DNA of 64,000 nucleotides from DASVUC01 sp038237225 (GTDB taxonomy: Bacteria > Planctomycetota > Phycisphaerae > Tepidisphaerales > Tepidisphaeraceae). This document shows positions 32,571 to 43,700 of the stretch, in pieces. A program made the translations under genes and the position numbers. The notes beneath the pieces are model-generated. The model was not told the origin of the DNA. It worked only from the letters and a program-made list of their open reading frames with translations, and did no database searches. Location of the stretch: assembly GCA_038237225.1 (NCBI GenBank), contig JBBRYX010000021.1, positions 1 to 64,000 on the forward strand. Reading direction: 5' to 3'. Each line of letters opens with the position of its first letter. Positions within the stretch are counted from its first letter, which is position 1.

Positions 32571-34472
32571 TCATGTTTCCGCGAGTGCGCGCTGATAGCG
32601 TTTCATGAGGTTTGCGCGGCTGATTAGCCCGATGACTCTTGCGGAGTCTTTGGAGATGCAGACGGGGAGGCGGGCGGTGTCGTGGAGGGAGAAGCGGTCG
32701 AGGACGGAGGCGAGGTCGTCGGTGAAGCCGATGAGGGGGATTTCGGTGCGCATGATTTCACCGGCGGTGAGGAGTGGGATGGCTTCGCGTTGGAAGAGTG
32801 CGGTTTTGAGGTCGTCGGCGAGGACCATTCCGAGGTAGACGCCGCGGGAATCGTAGACGACGAAGTCGGCGGTGCCGTTGGCTTCGGCGAGGTCGAGGAC
32901 GTGCTGGAGGGGGTCGGCGATTTTGACGATTGTTGAGGGTTCGAGGTCGACTTGTTCGACGGTGAGACGACGGAGGAGGGTGAGATCGGAGCCGGTGCCG
33001 ACGCGGATGCCTCGGCGGCGGAGATCGAGGGTGTAGATGGAATCGCGGCTGAGGAGTTGGCTGGTGGCGGCGGCGACGATGGTGGTGAGCATACCGGGAA
33101 GGACGATGTGCTGATTGCGGGTGACTTCGAAGAGGATGAGGATTGAGGCGAGTGGCGCGTGGACGACGGCGGCGAGAACAGCGCCCATGGCGACGAGGGC
33201 GCAGGCTTGAGGAGGGAGGGCGGTGGCGAGGTGGGAGTGGTTGAGGACGAGGCCGACCGCGCCTCCGGTGACGGCGCCGAGGAAGAGTGAGGGTGCAATG
33301 ATTCCACCAGCGCCGCCGGAGCCGAGGGTTAGGGCGGTTCCGATGATTTTGGCGAAGCAGAGGAAGAGGAGGATTGCGAAGAGGCCGAGCCAGGAGGGGA
33401 GTTGGTTGTAGAAGGTTGCGGAGAGCATGGGTCGGACGGCTCCGTAGCCGTCGCCGAAGAAGGCGGGCATTTCGTATTGTTGGAAGGGGATGAACTTTTC
33501 GCGGCCGAGGATCCAGTGGGCGAGGATGAGGACGTAGAGGAGGCCGAGGACGCCGAGGAGTGCGCCACCGAGTGCGGGCTTGAGGACGTTGGGGAGCTTC
33601 ATGTGTGCGAAGGTGTCTTCCGCGGCGCGCATGGCGCGGATCATGGCGACGCCGACTAAGCCGCAGATGATTCCGAGGAGTACGAAGTGTGCGGCGTGTG
33701 CGAGGTCGAAGCCGGAGTAGCTGGTGGATGCTTCGCCGGGGACGAAGAAGATGGCGTTGTATTGTTCGTGCAGTACGCCGCGATGTTCGAGGTTGGTGAA
33801 GAGCGCCTGGGTTGCGAAGTTGGCGATGACGGAAGCGATCACGAGGGGGGTGAGGGTGCGGAGGGAGAAATCGCGGAGGATGACTTCGAGTGTGAAGAGG
33901 AGTCCGCCGATGGGTGCGTTGAAGATGGCGCTGATTCCGGCGGCGGACCCGCATCCGATGAGGACGGGCATGTTGTGGCGTGGGATTCGGAAGAGCTGTC
34001 CGATTGCGGAGGCGATGCCGGCGCCGATGTGTACGATGGGTCCTTCGGCTCCGGCGGAGCCTCCGGATCCGATGGTGAGAGCGCTAGTGACAATTTTGCT
34101 GAGGGCGGAGCGAACGCGGATGACGCCTGAGGATCGGAGGACGGATTCGAGGACGTCGACGATTCCGTGTCCTTCGCGTTCGCGCATGATGTACCGGGAG
34201 AAGACGGCGACAGCGAGTCCGCCGGCGGCGGGGATAGCGATGAGAAGCCAGGCGCCGCGTCCGTAGAGGAAGGATTCGGGGACTTGTCCGTAGGTGTGGT
34301 GTCGGATGAAGACGATGAGCCCGTGGAAGCTGACGGCGGCGGCGGCGGTGATGAGGCCGATGATGACGGCGAGGATGACGTGGAAGGAATGCTCGGAGAA
34401 CCCGAAGCGGACGAAGAGACGGACGAGGGCGATTCGGAGTCGGGCGCCGGCCGCGGTGATGGGAGAGAGCAT
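32571..34472 (-). CDS. ClC-family chloride channel/transporter with CBS pair
   Basis: 633-aa inner-membrane protein. The ClC pore motifs are present: GSGGSAGAEGP (about 135-145), including the gating Glu of proton-coupled exchangers, and GSGGAGGIIAPSLFLGA (about 378-394). About ten or more membrane helices span residues 20-450. A cytoplasmic CBS domain pair follows (about 500-630: VVYDSRGVYLGMVLADD and ARVIGLISRANLMKRY), which normally senses nucleotides. The gating Glu favours Cl-/H+ antiport over a passive channel (family knowledge). The start is ATG at 34472; no strong ribosome site decides it. Confidence 0.93.
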   Translation of the reverse strand: MLSPITAAGARLRIALVRLFVRFGFSEHSFHVILAVIIGLITAAAAVSFHGLIVFIRHHTYGQVPESFLYGRGAWLLIAIPAAGGLAVAVFSRYIMREREGHGIVDVLESVLRSSGVIRVRSALSKIVTSALTIGSGGSAGAEGPIVHIGAGIASAIGQLFRIPRHNMPVLIGCGSAAGISAIFNAPIGGLLFTLEVILRDFSLRTLTPLVIASVIANFATQALFTNLEHRGVLHEQYNAIFFVPGEASTSYSGFDLAHAAHFVLLGIICGLVGVAMIRAMRAAEDTFAHMKLPNVLKPALGGALLGVLGLLYVLILAHWILGREKFIPFQQYEMPAFFGDGYGAVRPMLSATFYNQLPSWLGLFAILLFLCFAKIIGTALTLGSGGAGGIIAPSLFLGAVTGGAVGLVLNHSHLATALPPQACALVAMGAVLAAVVHAPLASILILFEVTRNQHIVLPGMLTTIVAAATSQLLSRDSIYTLDLRRRGIRVGTGSDLTLLRRLTVEQVDLEPSTIVKIADPLQHVLDLAEANGTADFVVYDSRGVYLGMVLADDLKTALFQREAIPLLTAGEIMRTEIPLIGFTDDLASVLDRFSLHDTARLPVCISKDSARVIGLISRANLMKRYQRALAET

Positions 34473-34539
34473 GGGGTCGAGGATAGGGGCGGGAGGGAGG
34501 GGGGGGAATTGGTGATTGTGTGATTGTGTGATTGACGAT

Positions 34540-34878
34540 TGGTTTGGGTTGGTGGGGCGAGGTGGTGTCCGCGGCGGCTGAGGGCGAGTGGGGATCGGGC
34601 GGCGCGGTGGCTGGTGGGGGCGTAGGGGTGGTTGGGTTGCTTGAAGACGATGTTGAGGGTGTCGATGAGTAGGATGCGGTATTGGTCGGAGGCATGGGCG
34701 AGGGTTTGGAGCGGGGTGCGGTTGACGAGCAGGTCGACGGGGGCGAGTTGGGAGTCTGTTGGCTGGTCGGAGTCAGACAGAAAGTCATCTGGGATGGGGC
34801 ATTTTTGGGCATTTTGGGGCATGGGGAGCGCCGCCGATAACGGGGTTGGGGTTGGGTGGGGGATTTGTCGGTGAGCAT
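34540..34878 (-). pseudogene. Possible frameshifted small gene upstream of the ClC gene
   Basis: A strong GGGAGG site lies before an ATG at 34878 (MLTDKSPTQPQPRYRRRS), but that frame loses coding character near 34796. The next frame then reads DDFLSDSDQPTDSQLAPVDL, LVNRTPLQTLAHASDQYRIL and LIDTLNIVFKQ with almost pure G/C third positions. Adding one base at GGGG (34796-34799) would join them. That frame has no stop before it enters low-complexity CACAATCA sequence at about 34510-34540, so the end is also unclear. Family unknown. Confidence 0.35.
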
Positions 34879-35032
34879 TGGAGCCTCCCTTGTGAACACC
34901 GAGGTGATTTTGGAGTTATGTTAGGTTATTGTCAAGTGTTGAGTTGCGCGTGCTCGCGGTGATGGCGAGTGGGGGGGTATGCGAGACATGCACCCGCTGA
35001 AGCGGGGCACGTCTTGGTCGGATGGAGATGAG

Positions 35033-35106
35033 TACCCGCGACAGGATTCGAACCTGTGACCTCCGGTTTAGGAAACCAGCGCTCTATCCAACTGAGCTAC
35101 GCGGGC
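35033..35106 (-). tRNA. tRNA-Arg (anticodon CCT)
   Basis: A 74-nt cloverleaf on the minus strand. Acceptor GCCCGCG pairs with CGCGGGT (first pair G-U), the anticodon stem CTGGT/ACCGG encloses loop TTCCTAA (anticodon CCT), and the T-arm is ACAGG TTCGAAT CCTGT. Discriminator A, no CCA. Confidence 0.95.
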
Positions 35107-35140
35107 GCGGGCTTAACGGTATCTTGGTGGGGGGGGATGG

Positions 35141-35280
35141 GCAAGAGGGAAGGGGCAAGAGGCAAGGGGCAAGGGGCAAGAGGCAAGGGGCAAGGGGCAA
35201 GAGGCAAGGGGCAAGGGGCAAGAGGCAAGAGGCAAGGGGCAAGAGGCGAGAGGCGAGACGCGAGAGGCGAGACGCGAGAG
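35141..35280. repeat. 7-bp minisatellite (GGCAAGA/GGCAAGG)
   Basis: About 20 tandem 7-nt units, drifting from GGCAAGG/GGCAAGA to GGCGAGA towards the right. It lies between tRNA-Arg and the tpsB-like gene, in a 370-bp region with no gene. Copy number is likely to vary. Confidence 0.9.
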
Positions 35281-35525
35281 GGTTGGTGCGTGGGGATACG
35301 CCCAGGCGCATAATATGCGCGTTTGAGAGCGGTTGGGCGATGGGCTCAAACTTTCTGTGCTCTGTGTATGTCAATCCGTCGGGGTTTTGGTGGGGAGTGG
35401 TGAGGCGATCTGTTGAAGGTCTGGAAAAGTGTTGACTTGGGGAGGCAAGTTTAGTTAAAACCGGCACCAGCAAGAAGTTGTTCACGTCGTTGGGCTTTAA
35501 TTTTGAAAAAGTAAGGACAGCGGGA

Positions 35526-37730
35526 ATGGCGCGGGCTCGTTGCGGGTGTAACGGTTTTGGGTTGGGCTTTGTTCGCCTTGGCTGGGCGGGGATGCCGGGG
35601 GGTTGGTGGGTGGTTGTTTGCGCAATCATTGCAGTAACAGGGATGGTGAAGGGGCAGGTTGCTCCATCTGCGGCGCGACCTGGTGTGGGGGTGGATACGC
35701 GCGGGGTGGTGCCGGCGACGCGTCCGGCGAATGCGGGGGATACGCGAGGGGCGGGGTTGGGGAGTTCTGGTGAGCGGATGGGTCGTCGGGGGACGACGCC
35801 GGTGCTGGCGCAGGATGGGAGGCCGCTTACGAAGATTACGAAGTTGGAGTTCGGCTATCACAAGGATGCGCCGGGGCTACCGAGTATGGGGGAGTTGAAG
35901 CATGCGGTGGTGATTTTGGCGCGTGCTCGGGATGGGGCGTTGTTGTCGACGCGAGAGCCGATCGAGCGCGGCAGCATTCGACCGAAGGCGGATGTCGAGG
36001 TGCTGGAGTTGGATGAGATTGGGAAGCCTGGGAATCAGTTTTTGTATCCGAGCGCGTTGCAGACGATTAGCGAGCGGATTCTGAGGTATTACAGCAATAG
36101 GAACATCATTGGGATTTTCTCACGTCCGGATCCGCGCGACGTGGACGTTCCGCCGCTGAAGACGCCGAAGGATTTGGTGGATCTGACCAAGGTGAAGGAT
36201 CTTCGCGCGGGGGCGGGGCCGTTGCGGATTGAGATTTGGCTGGGGCGGGTTACGGGGTTGCGGACGATTGCATCGGGGGATCGGGTTTACGATCCTGAGG
36301 GGAATAGCCTGAAGGATCGGATTGACCGGAATTTGCCGGACATCATCACGGGTCGGCGGATTCGTTGGCAGGATCGGGTGAACAATCCTCTGCTGGAGTG
36401 GATTAAGGAAAGGTCGCCGGTGCAGGCTTCGACGCAGCGGGCGATCACGATTCAGAAGGAAGAGCTGGACAATTACGTGCTGCGATTGAACCAGCATCCT
36501 GGGCGGCATGTGGACGTTGCGGTGACGCCGGACCGAGGGGATGTTCCGGAAGCGGTGGTTTTGGATTACTTGGTTTCGGAGTCGAAGCCCTGGCTGGTTT
36601 ATGCTCAGGCATCGAACACGGGGACGAAGCAGACGAACACGTGGCGAGAGCGGTTTGGGTACACGAACAACCAGTTCACGAATCATGATGACATTCTGTC
36701 GCTCGATTACATCACGGCGGGTTTTGAGGATTCGCAGGCGGTGACATTGTCGTATGAGACGCCGGTGACGAAGAACCGGCTGACGCGGCTGCGTGCGTTT
36801 GGGGTTTATGACCAGTTTACGGCATCGGATGTGGGTCAGGCGCAGCAGGATTTCAGCGGTGATACGGAGCAGGTGGGGCTGGAATTGATTCATCAGCTTC
36901 GGCAGTGGCGGGAGACGTTTCTGTATGGGGTGGTGGGAGCGCGGGTGGAGCGCATTGCGGTAGAGAATGAGACGGCGGGGGACAGTGCGGAGGCGATTTA
37001 TGTGTTGCCATACGTGGGTTTGCGGCTTCAGGATGTTGAGGAGACGCGTGCGACGTTTGCGGATGTGACGTTGCTGGGTGGGCTGACGGGGACGAGCAGG
37101 GAGACGCTGGAGACGTTGGGTCGGTCGAGGCCGGACACGAACTTTGTGGTGGTGCAGGCGGATGCGAGCCATGCGTTTTTTCTAGAGCCGGTGTTGGACG
37201 CAGCGCGATTTGAGCGAGGTGAAAGTCGGTTGGCGCAGGAGGTTGCGCTGTCGCTGAAGTCGCAGTATTCGGCGGGCTATCGGCTGATTCCGCAGGAGCA
37301 ACAGACTGCGGGGGGTTTTTATACGGTGCGCGGATATCCGGAATCGGTGTCGGCGGGGGATACGGTGGTGGTTGCGTCGGCGGAGTATCGGTTTCATTTG
37401 CCGAGGTCGTTCAGTTCGGAACCGGACCCGAAGAAGTTGAAGTATTTCGGGACGTTTCGGGTTGCGCCGCAGCAGGCGTATGGTCGTCCGGACTGGGATT
37501 TCATTCCGAAGGCTTTTGTGGACGTGGGTTATGCGGCGAGCAACGACAAGCTATTTTTTGAGCGTGATGATGCGTTGATTGGGGCGGGGGTTGGGATTGA
37601 GTTTCAGCTGAAACAATATTTGAACATGCGTATTGATTGGGCCGTAGCGTTAAAATCAATCGATGATCCGGCGGAGCCGGTGAGCGCCGGGAGCAATCGG
37701 TTTCATCTCTCGTTTACCGTTCTGTATTGA
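35526..37730 (+). CDS. TpsB-type outer-membrane transporter (two-partner secretion)
   Basis: 734 aa from the ATG at 35526, which has AAGGA 9 nt upstream and a signal peptide (WWVVVCAIIAVTGMVKG, cleavage about residue 40). After a Pro/Arg-rich linker come two POTRA-like segments (about 95-290, including LQTISERILRYYSNRNIIGI and RAGAGPLRIEIWLGRVTG). The rest is a beta-barrel with alternating strands: QAVTLSYETPVTKNRLTRL, GGFYTVRGYPESVSAGDTVV (the VRGY motif of FhaC/ShlB proteins) and a final strand ending LSFTVLY with the terminal aromatic residue. It should secrete the giant protein encoded 36 bp downstream. The barrel family is clear; the specific substrate is inferred from position. Confidence 0.88.
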   Translation: MARARCGCNGFGLGFVRLGWAGMPGGWWVVVCAIIAVTGMVKGQVAPSAARPGVGVDTRGVVPATRPANAGDTRGAGLGSSGERMGRRGTTPVLAQDGRPLTKITKLEFGYHKDAPGLPSMGELKHAVVILARARDGALLSTREPIERGSIRPKADVEVLELDEIGKPGNQFLYPSALQTISERILRYYSNRNIIGIFSRPDPRDVDVPPLKTPKDLVDLTKVKDLRAGAGPLRIEIWLGRVTGLRTIASGDRVYDPEGNSLKDRIDRNLPDIITGRRIRWQDRVNNPLLEWIKERSPVQASTQRAITIQKEELDNYVLRLNQHPGRHVDVAVTPDRGDVPEAVVLDYLVSESKPWLVYAQASNTGTKQTNTWRERFGYTNNQFTNHDDILSLDYITAGFEDSQAVTLSYETPVTKNRLTRLRAFGVYDQFTASDVGQAQQDFSGDTEQVGLELIHQLRQWRETFLYGVVGARVERIAVENETAGDSAEAIYVLPYVGLRLQDVEETRATFADVTLLGGLTGTSRETLETLGRSRPDTNFVVVQADASHAFFLEPVLDAARFERGESRLAQEVALSLKSQYSAGYRLIPQEQQTAGGFYTVRGYPESVSAGDTVVVASAEYRFHLPRSFSSEPDPKKLKYFGTFRVAPQQAYGRPDWDFIPKAFVDVGYAASNDKLFFERDDALIGAGVGIEFQLKQYLNMRIDWAVALKSIDDPAEPVSAGSNRFHLSFTVLY

Positions 37731-37766
37731 CCGGGCTTTCATGTCGTTAGCGTCCGGGAGGATGCC

Positions 37767-40700
37767 ATGGTTTGTGGGAAAAATGCGAAGATCAAGAGTG
37801 GTTATCGGACGATTGGCGCGCGCGCGAAGTACGTGCTGGGGTTGGCGGCGTCGGCGACTGTAGCGGCGCTTGCGCCGATGGTCTGGGCGGGTGCGAACAA
37901 GGTGGATGTGCAGCGGGTGACGCGTGGGTCTGCGCGGTTCAGCGAAATGGGGAACGTGCTGACGGTGCGCGCGGCGGATCGGACGGTGATCAACTACGGG
38001 CGATTCGACATCAATCCGGGTGGGACGGTGCGGTTCATCCAGCCGTCGAAGGACAGCCGGGTGCTGAACCGGATCAACAGCGTTTCGCCGTCGCGGATCG
38101 ACGGGACGTTGCAGGCGAACGGTTCTGTGTATTTCGTGAATCGGGCGGGGATTACGTTCGGGGCGAACGCGATCGTGAACGTGGGGAAGATTTATGCGGC
38201 GGCGGGGAATATCACGGACAGTGATTTCCTCCGGGGATTCAACAATTTTCACCTGACCGGTAACGTGACGAATGAGGGGACGATTGTGGCGGCGGATACG
38301 GCTGCGCTGATGGGTCGGCAGGTGAGCAACTTCGGGAGGATTGAAGCGAACATCGTGATGATGGCATCGGGGGACGAGGTGATGATCGGGCCGCGGACGG
38401 GGCAGGTTTTCGTGAAGGTGAACCCGGAGGAGGACAGGAGCCTGGTTGCGGAGAGCGGGTTGGGTTTGGGCGCGGGGGATCTGTATGCGATGGCGATTCG
38501 GAGCGAGGGGGAGGTGAAGGGGCAGTCGGTTACGCTGGACAGCGGGAAGAGCGGCGTGACGACGGTGGGTGGGACGATTGATGCGTCGAATCATTCGGCT
38601 GGCGGGAAGGGGGGCGAGGTGCGGGTGCTGGGCGGGACGGTTGAACTGAAGGGGGCATCGATAGATGCATCGGGAAGCGCGGGCGGCGGGCGTGTGATGG
38701 TGGGCGGGGATTTTCATGGGGCGGGCGGGGTGGCGACGGCGGGGAATACGGTTGTGGATGCGGGGTCGATGATCCGGGCGGATGCTCTGGATATTGGGGA
38801 TGGGGGATCGGTGGTGGTGTGGTCGGATGAGCTTACGTTGTATTCGGGGCGGATTAGTGCGCGGGGCGGTAGCGCGGGAGGGAATGGGGGATTTGTGGAG
38901 GTTTCGGGAAAGGAGGAGTTGTCATTTACCGGGCATGCGGACGTGAGCGCGGAGTTTGGGTCGCCGGGGATGATCTTGCTTGATCCGCGGGACATCACGA
39001 TTGATACGGGTGGAACTGACACAGTGACCGGTGCGTTGCTTTCGCACAGTACGGGTGGCGCCACGGACTTCACCATCGATCCTGCGACGCTGGAAGGATT
39101 GACGGGTTCGGTGACGCTGCAGGCGCAGCAGGATATTTTTGTCAAAGCCAATCTGAACATGGACAAGCTCGCCTTGGGCAGCAACGTGGTGCTGCAAGCG
39201 GGGCGCGATATCACCATCGACATTGCGGGGGGCGGGAATTTCTATGTCGGGAAGTCCGGGGTTGGATCGAACCTGACCTTGGAGGCGAGTGCGGCGGTTC
39301 CGACGGCTGATCCTAACGGGCAGTTGTGGGTGAAGGCGGGTAATACTATTAAGACATGGGGCGGCAACCTGGACATGAAGGGGGCGGTGATCAAGCTGGA
39401 TGGCGTGGTGGATGGTGCGGGGGCGATGGCGATGAGGGGAGGATCAATTGCTGTGGACGGGAAGATCACAGCAAACAGTCTGGACGCAAAATCGTCGGCG
39501 GGGAATATTACGATCGGCGTCCTGGGCAAGGTCTTCGCGAATACGCAAAGCTATGAGGCGCACAACGCGACGAATGACGCCTATGTAAGCGCCACGGTTG
39601 GCACGTTTGGTTCGACGACTGGCGGGGCGGGGCCGGTGTCGTTTTCAGTTCGGCAGGACAAGGCGATAGTGTTGAAACCGGGGGATGCGACGAACAATGT
39701 GCCGGCGCTAGCGCAGTTTGTGGCGGCGCCGGGGAGCTATTCGCTGCAATCGGATCATGGGGCGGTGTCGGCGGAGCTTGGGACTGCGGATTTCACGACC
39801 ACCAATTTCTCGCTGAAATCGGTGGGATTTGGCGTAGCGCTTGTGGGGGACACGGCGGTTAAATCGCTGGCGGTTGATGGGGAGACGATCCAACTGGGTG
39901 GGAAGATCAGTGCGGTGGGCGGTGTGGGCGGGGCGGGGATTACGTTGGTGGCGAAGGGGCCGGGGACGCTGGGCACCGGGGAATCGATCACTGTTGATTA
40001 TGACATTTCCTCCGATGCGCTGTTGTCGATTAAGAGCATTGGGAAGATCACGGTTGGGAACGACGTGGATCTGAAGGCTGCGACTCTGGCGATTGAAGCC
40101 GGGAGCGGTGGGACAGGGGACTTGAAGTTTGGGACGAACGTTACGCTGTGGGCGACGAATCAGACGCTGGTGGCTGGGGACGGAGTGGGCGGTGGTGGTG
40201 CGGCGGCGATTGTAGATGCGCGGACCAATGCGCCAACCATTCGGGCTTTGGATGGGGCGGCGGTACCGGAATATTTTGAGATTACGCAGGATGGTCCGAT
40301 CAACACGCCGACGCTGCCGGATTCGGGGCAATTTGCGGTGGTTGCGGCGTTACCGGGTAGTTACAAGCTGGAGAGCTCGGAGGATTCGACGACGTTTATT
40401 TCGGATGTGAACCGTCCGTCGATGACGTTGTCGCTGGCGGCGGCGAAGACGCTGACGGTGCAGAGTGAGACGGATGGGTTTAATTTCACGGCGGGCATCA
40501 CGACGCTTAAAGGCGGCGCGGGGATTGTGCTTGGGGGCACGTATACTTTTGGTTCGCTGAGCGCGACGGGGAATGTGATTCTGAACAAGAACCTCGATTT
40601 GGTATCGTCGGTGTCGACGTTCAGCGGCACGATCGATTCGGAGGCGACGAAGTCCTATTACGTTCATGTGACAGGCGATGTGGGATTTGGGGGGAATATC

Positions 40701-43700
40701 GGGACGAGCGTTAATTCGACGGTTTCATCGGTGACGGTGACGGGGAAGACGGCTTTGTCGGGGGCGGTGGTTAAGACGGCGCTGCATCAGAGCTTTGGGG
40801 GGGAAATTACGCTGAATCAGGCGGGGAGCACGTTCAGCGGGACGAGCGGGACATTTGCGGGGATCGTTGCGGGGAGCGTTGGGCCGGCTTTCAATGATTT
40901 GACGCTTAATTTTACGGACACGACGCGGCTTGCGGCGTTTGGCGGAGGAGGCGCGGGGACGCGGATTCGGAACTTGCGGGCTGGAGATCCGGCCGGCGTT
41001 ACGAATGGGGGCGGGACGATCGAGATCGCGGGTTCCATCACGACGACTGGGGATCAACTTTATCAGCGCAAGGTGAAGTTGGATGCTTCGGTGACGCTGC
41101 AGGGGAGTTCGATTGGATTCGATCAACAGATCGTGACGCTGACGGGCGCGCAGGGGCTGACGCTGAAGGGGAACACGGCGACGAATGCGAATGTGACTTT
41201 TGGGGGGGATGTCACGACGCAGTACCTGGACGTGGGTGGGGCGACGACACTGATTGGGGCGACGGTTACGACGGTTACTGCGCAGACGTATGGCGGGGTT
41301 TTGACGCTGAGCCCGGACGCACTTGTTGGCACCAACAACAAAAAGTTGACGGGAAGCACTTTTGAGTTCAAGGGGGACGTTAAGGCGGCGGAGGACTTCA
41401 AGCAATCGCTGACGGTGACGAGCACATCGGTGGCGGTGCTGCCGGCGAATATTGTATTCAGCGGATCGATTGGGGATTCGTCGAAGGGTTTGACGTACCT
41501 CAACATTGAGGACTTTAAGAGCGTTCAGTTGGGGACGGATACGACGGCGACGATTACGTCGAGCACGAGCAGCAATCTTCTCAATATGTATGGGCCGCAG
41601 ACGTTCAGCGGGGACGTTCTGCTGGGATCGAATGTGATCTTGAGCGGGAGCACGGTTCGATTCAAGCAGACGGCGAATTCGGTGAATGCGGCGAATCATG
41701 ATTTGACGATTGATGGGAGCAGCACGTTTGATGTGAGTGGGGCGTTGCTGAGGGATGTGCGGAAGCTGGTGACGACGGGGAATGGTACGGCGCAGCTTTC
41801 GGGGGCGTTGACGACTGCGGCGGGAGGGTCGGCGACGTTTAAGACGCCGGTGGTGTTAGTGAAAGAAGTGGTTGGGGTCGCCACGAATGATGTGACGGTG
41901 AAGTCGACGACGATTTCGTTTGAGAAGACGGTTGATGCGAATTCGGCGGATGTTGACGAGCAGTCGTTGACGGTGATCAGCACGACGCCAAGTGCCGGCG
42001 CACCGATCACGTTTGCGGGTGTGGTGGGGCAGACGGCTGGGGCGGCGCTGAAACATCTGGACGTTCAGGGGAATGCGCAGATCAGCGGTGGGACGGTCAA
42101 CACGAAGGGAACGGTTTCGACTGGCAACCAGACGTATTCGGGCGATGTGACGCTTGGGAAATCGACGGGCGAGTGGTCGGTTCAGGATGTCAGCGGGTTG
42201 ACGGTTTATTTTAAGCAGAAGGTGGATTCAGCGGTTGACAACAAGGCGTTTCTCACCGTTCGGGCGGATGCGGAATTTTTGGGTGATGTGGGAAGCGTGC
42301 ACGCGCTCAACGGCTTGTCTGTGAGTGGAGCGACGGGTTTGAGCGGGAATGTGAAGACGGGCGGCAGTGCGGGCGTTGGGCCTGATGAGGCGGGGGCGGA
42401 AGCGTCGGCGCCGGCGTTTTTGCCGGGGGATGTGGTGCCGGGAGAATTGGCGCTTGGATATCAGACGTATAATGCGCTGACGCTGCGGAATACGTTGACG
42501 CTGACCGCCGGTGCGATCACGTTCAACAAGAACGTCAACGCGGTGGCGAGTGGCCAGCAGGGGCTGACGATTTCGGCGGATACGGTTGTTTTCAACGAGG
42601 ACGTGGGGAATACGTTTGCGCTGGGTCATTTGGACATTCGTGCGGACAAGATCAGCCTGAATGTGAACGCGGATTCGGTGCGAACGAGCGCTACCGCCGG
42701 GTTGACGGGGCAGCAGCGGTATGGAGAAGCGGCATCGCATCAGAGCGTGATGTCTCTGGGCGGCGGCACGTTAAACAAGATCCTGGAGGGAAAGTCGATC
42801 CGATTTGAGTCGACGGTGGACGATGTCGACGGCACGAGCGCGCAGTCGCTGACGCTGAAGGGTGATCCGATCCTGTTGACAGGGGCGGCGGTCACTTTCA
42901 CGGGATCAGTGGGGGCGACGAATGCGCTGAAGTTCCTGGCGGTGAACGGGACCACGACGGTCGGCGCATTGGCGAATGAGCAGAAGACGATTCAGACAGC
43001 CTGGTCGCCGACGCCGGTGGATCCGACGATCGGCAGGCAGACCTATACGGGCGATGTGACCCTGGCGCAGAACGTGACGCTTTGGGGGACGAGCGTGACG
43101 TTTGGGTCCCTGGTTGTGGGGAATGATCGCAATCTGACGTTGAACTTCATTGATGATGTGGCGCTGGACTTGAACAAGCTTGGGAATCTGAACAAGTTTG
43201 AGACGGATCGTCCGGACACGCTGCCGGATGCGTCGAAATTCGGACCGAGGGGTCGCACGCGAATCAGCGGGACGCTGGTTACTGACGATGTGCAGACGTT
43301 TAATGATGACGTTGTGCTGCTTGGGGCGGCGCAACTGGCGGGATCGTCGGTGGTGTTTGGACGACTGGCGGATGACGGGAATTCGTTGATCGGGGGAACG
43401 ATCAACAGCGATGGGGCGAACAACAGGACGTTGGCGGTCGTGATCAGTGATCCTGTTGGCAAAGCGATTTTCAACGGCAATGTTGGAACGCTGGTGGGCG
43501 GGGCGCTGGCGCAGTTGACGGTAGCCGGTAACAGCGAGATCAACGCGACGACGGTTGTGACCTCCGCCGTCGGCGGAACGGGCAGGCAGACCTACAGCGG
43601 GCAGGTGAGCCTGGGTACGGTCAATCCGAAGCCGTCGGGGACGATCATCAATGTGAACAAGACGTTGAGCGGATCGTCGATGTACTTCGGCGGAGTTGTC

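Noticed and set aside
32682..34523. Several plus-strand open frames across the ClC gene (Glu/Gly/Asp-rich)
   Set aside because: Antisense shadows with acidic low-complexity composition; the minus strand has all ClC and CBS motifs.
35141..35280. Possible CRISPR array
   Set aside because: The units are 7 bp with no unique spacers; it is a minisatellite.
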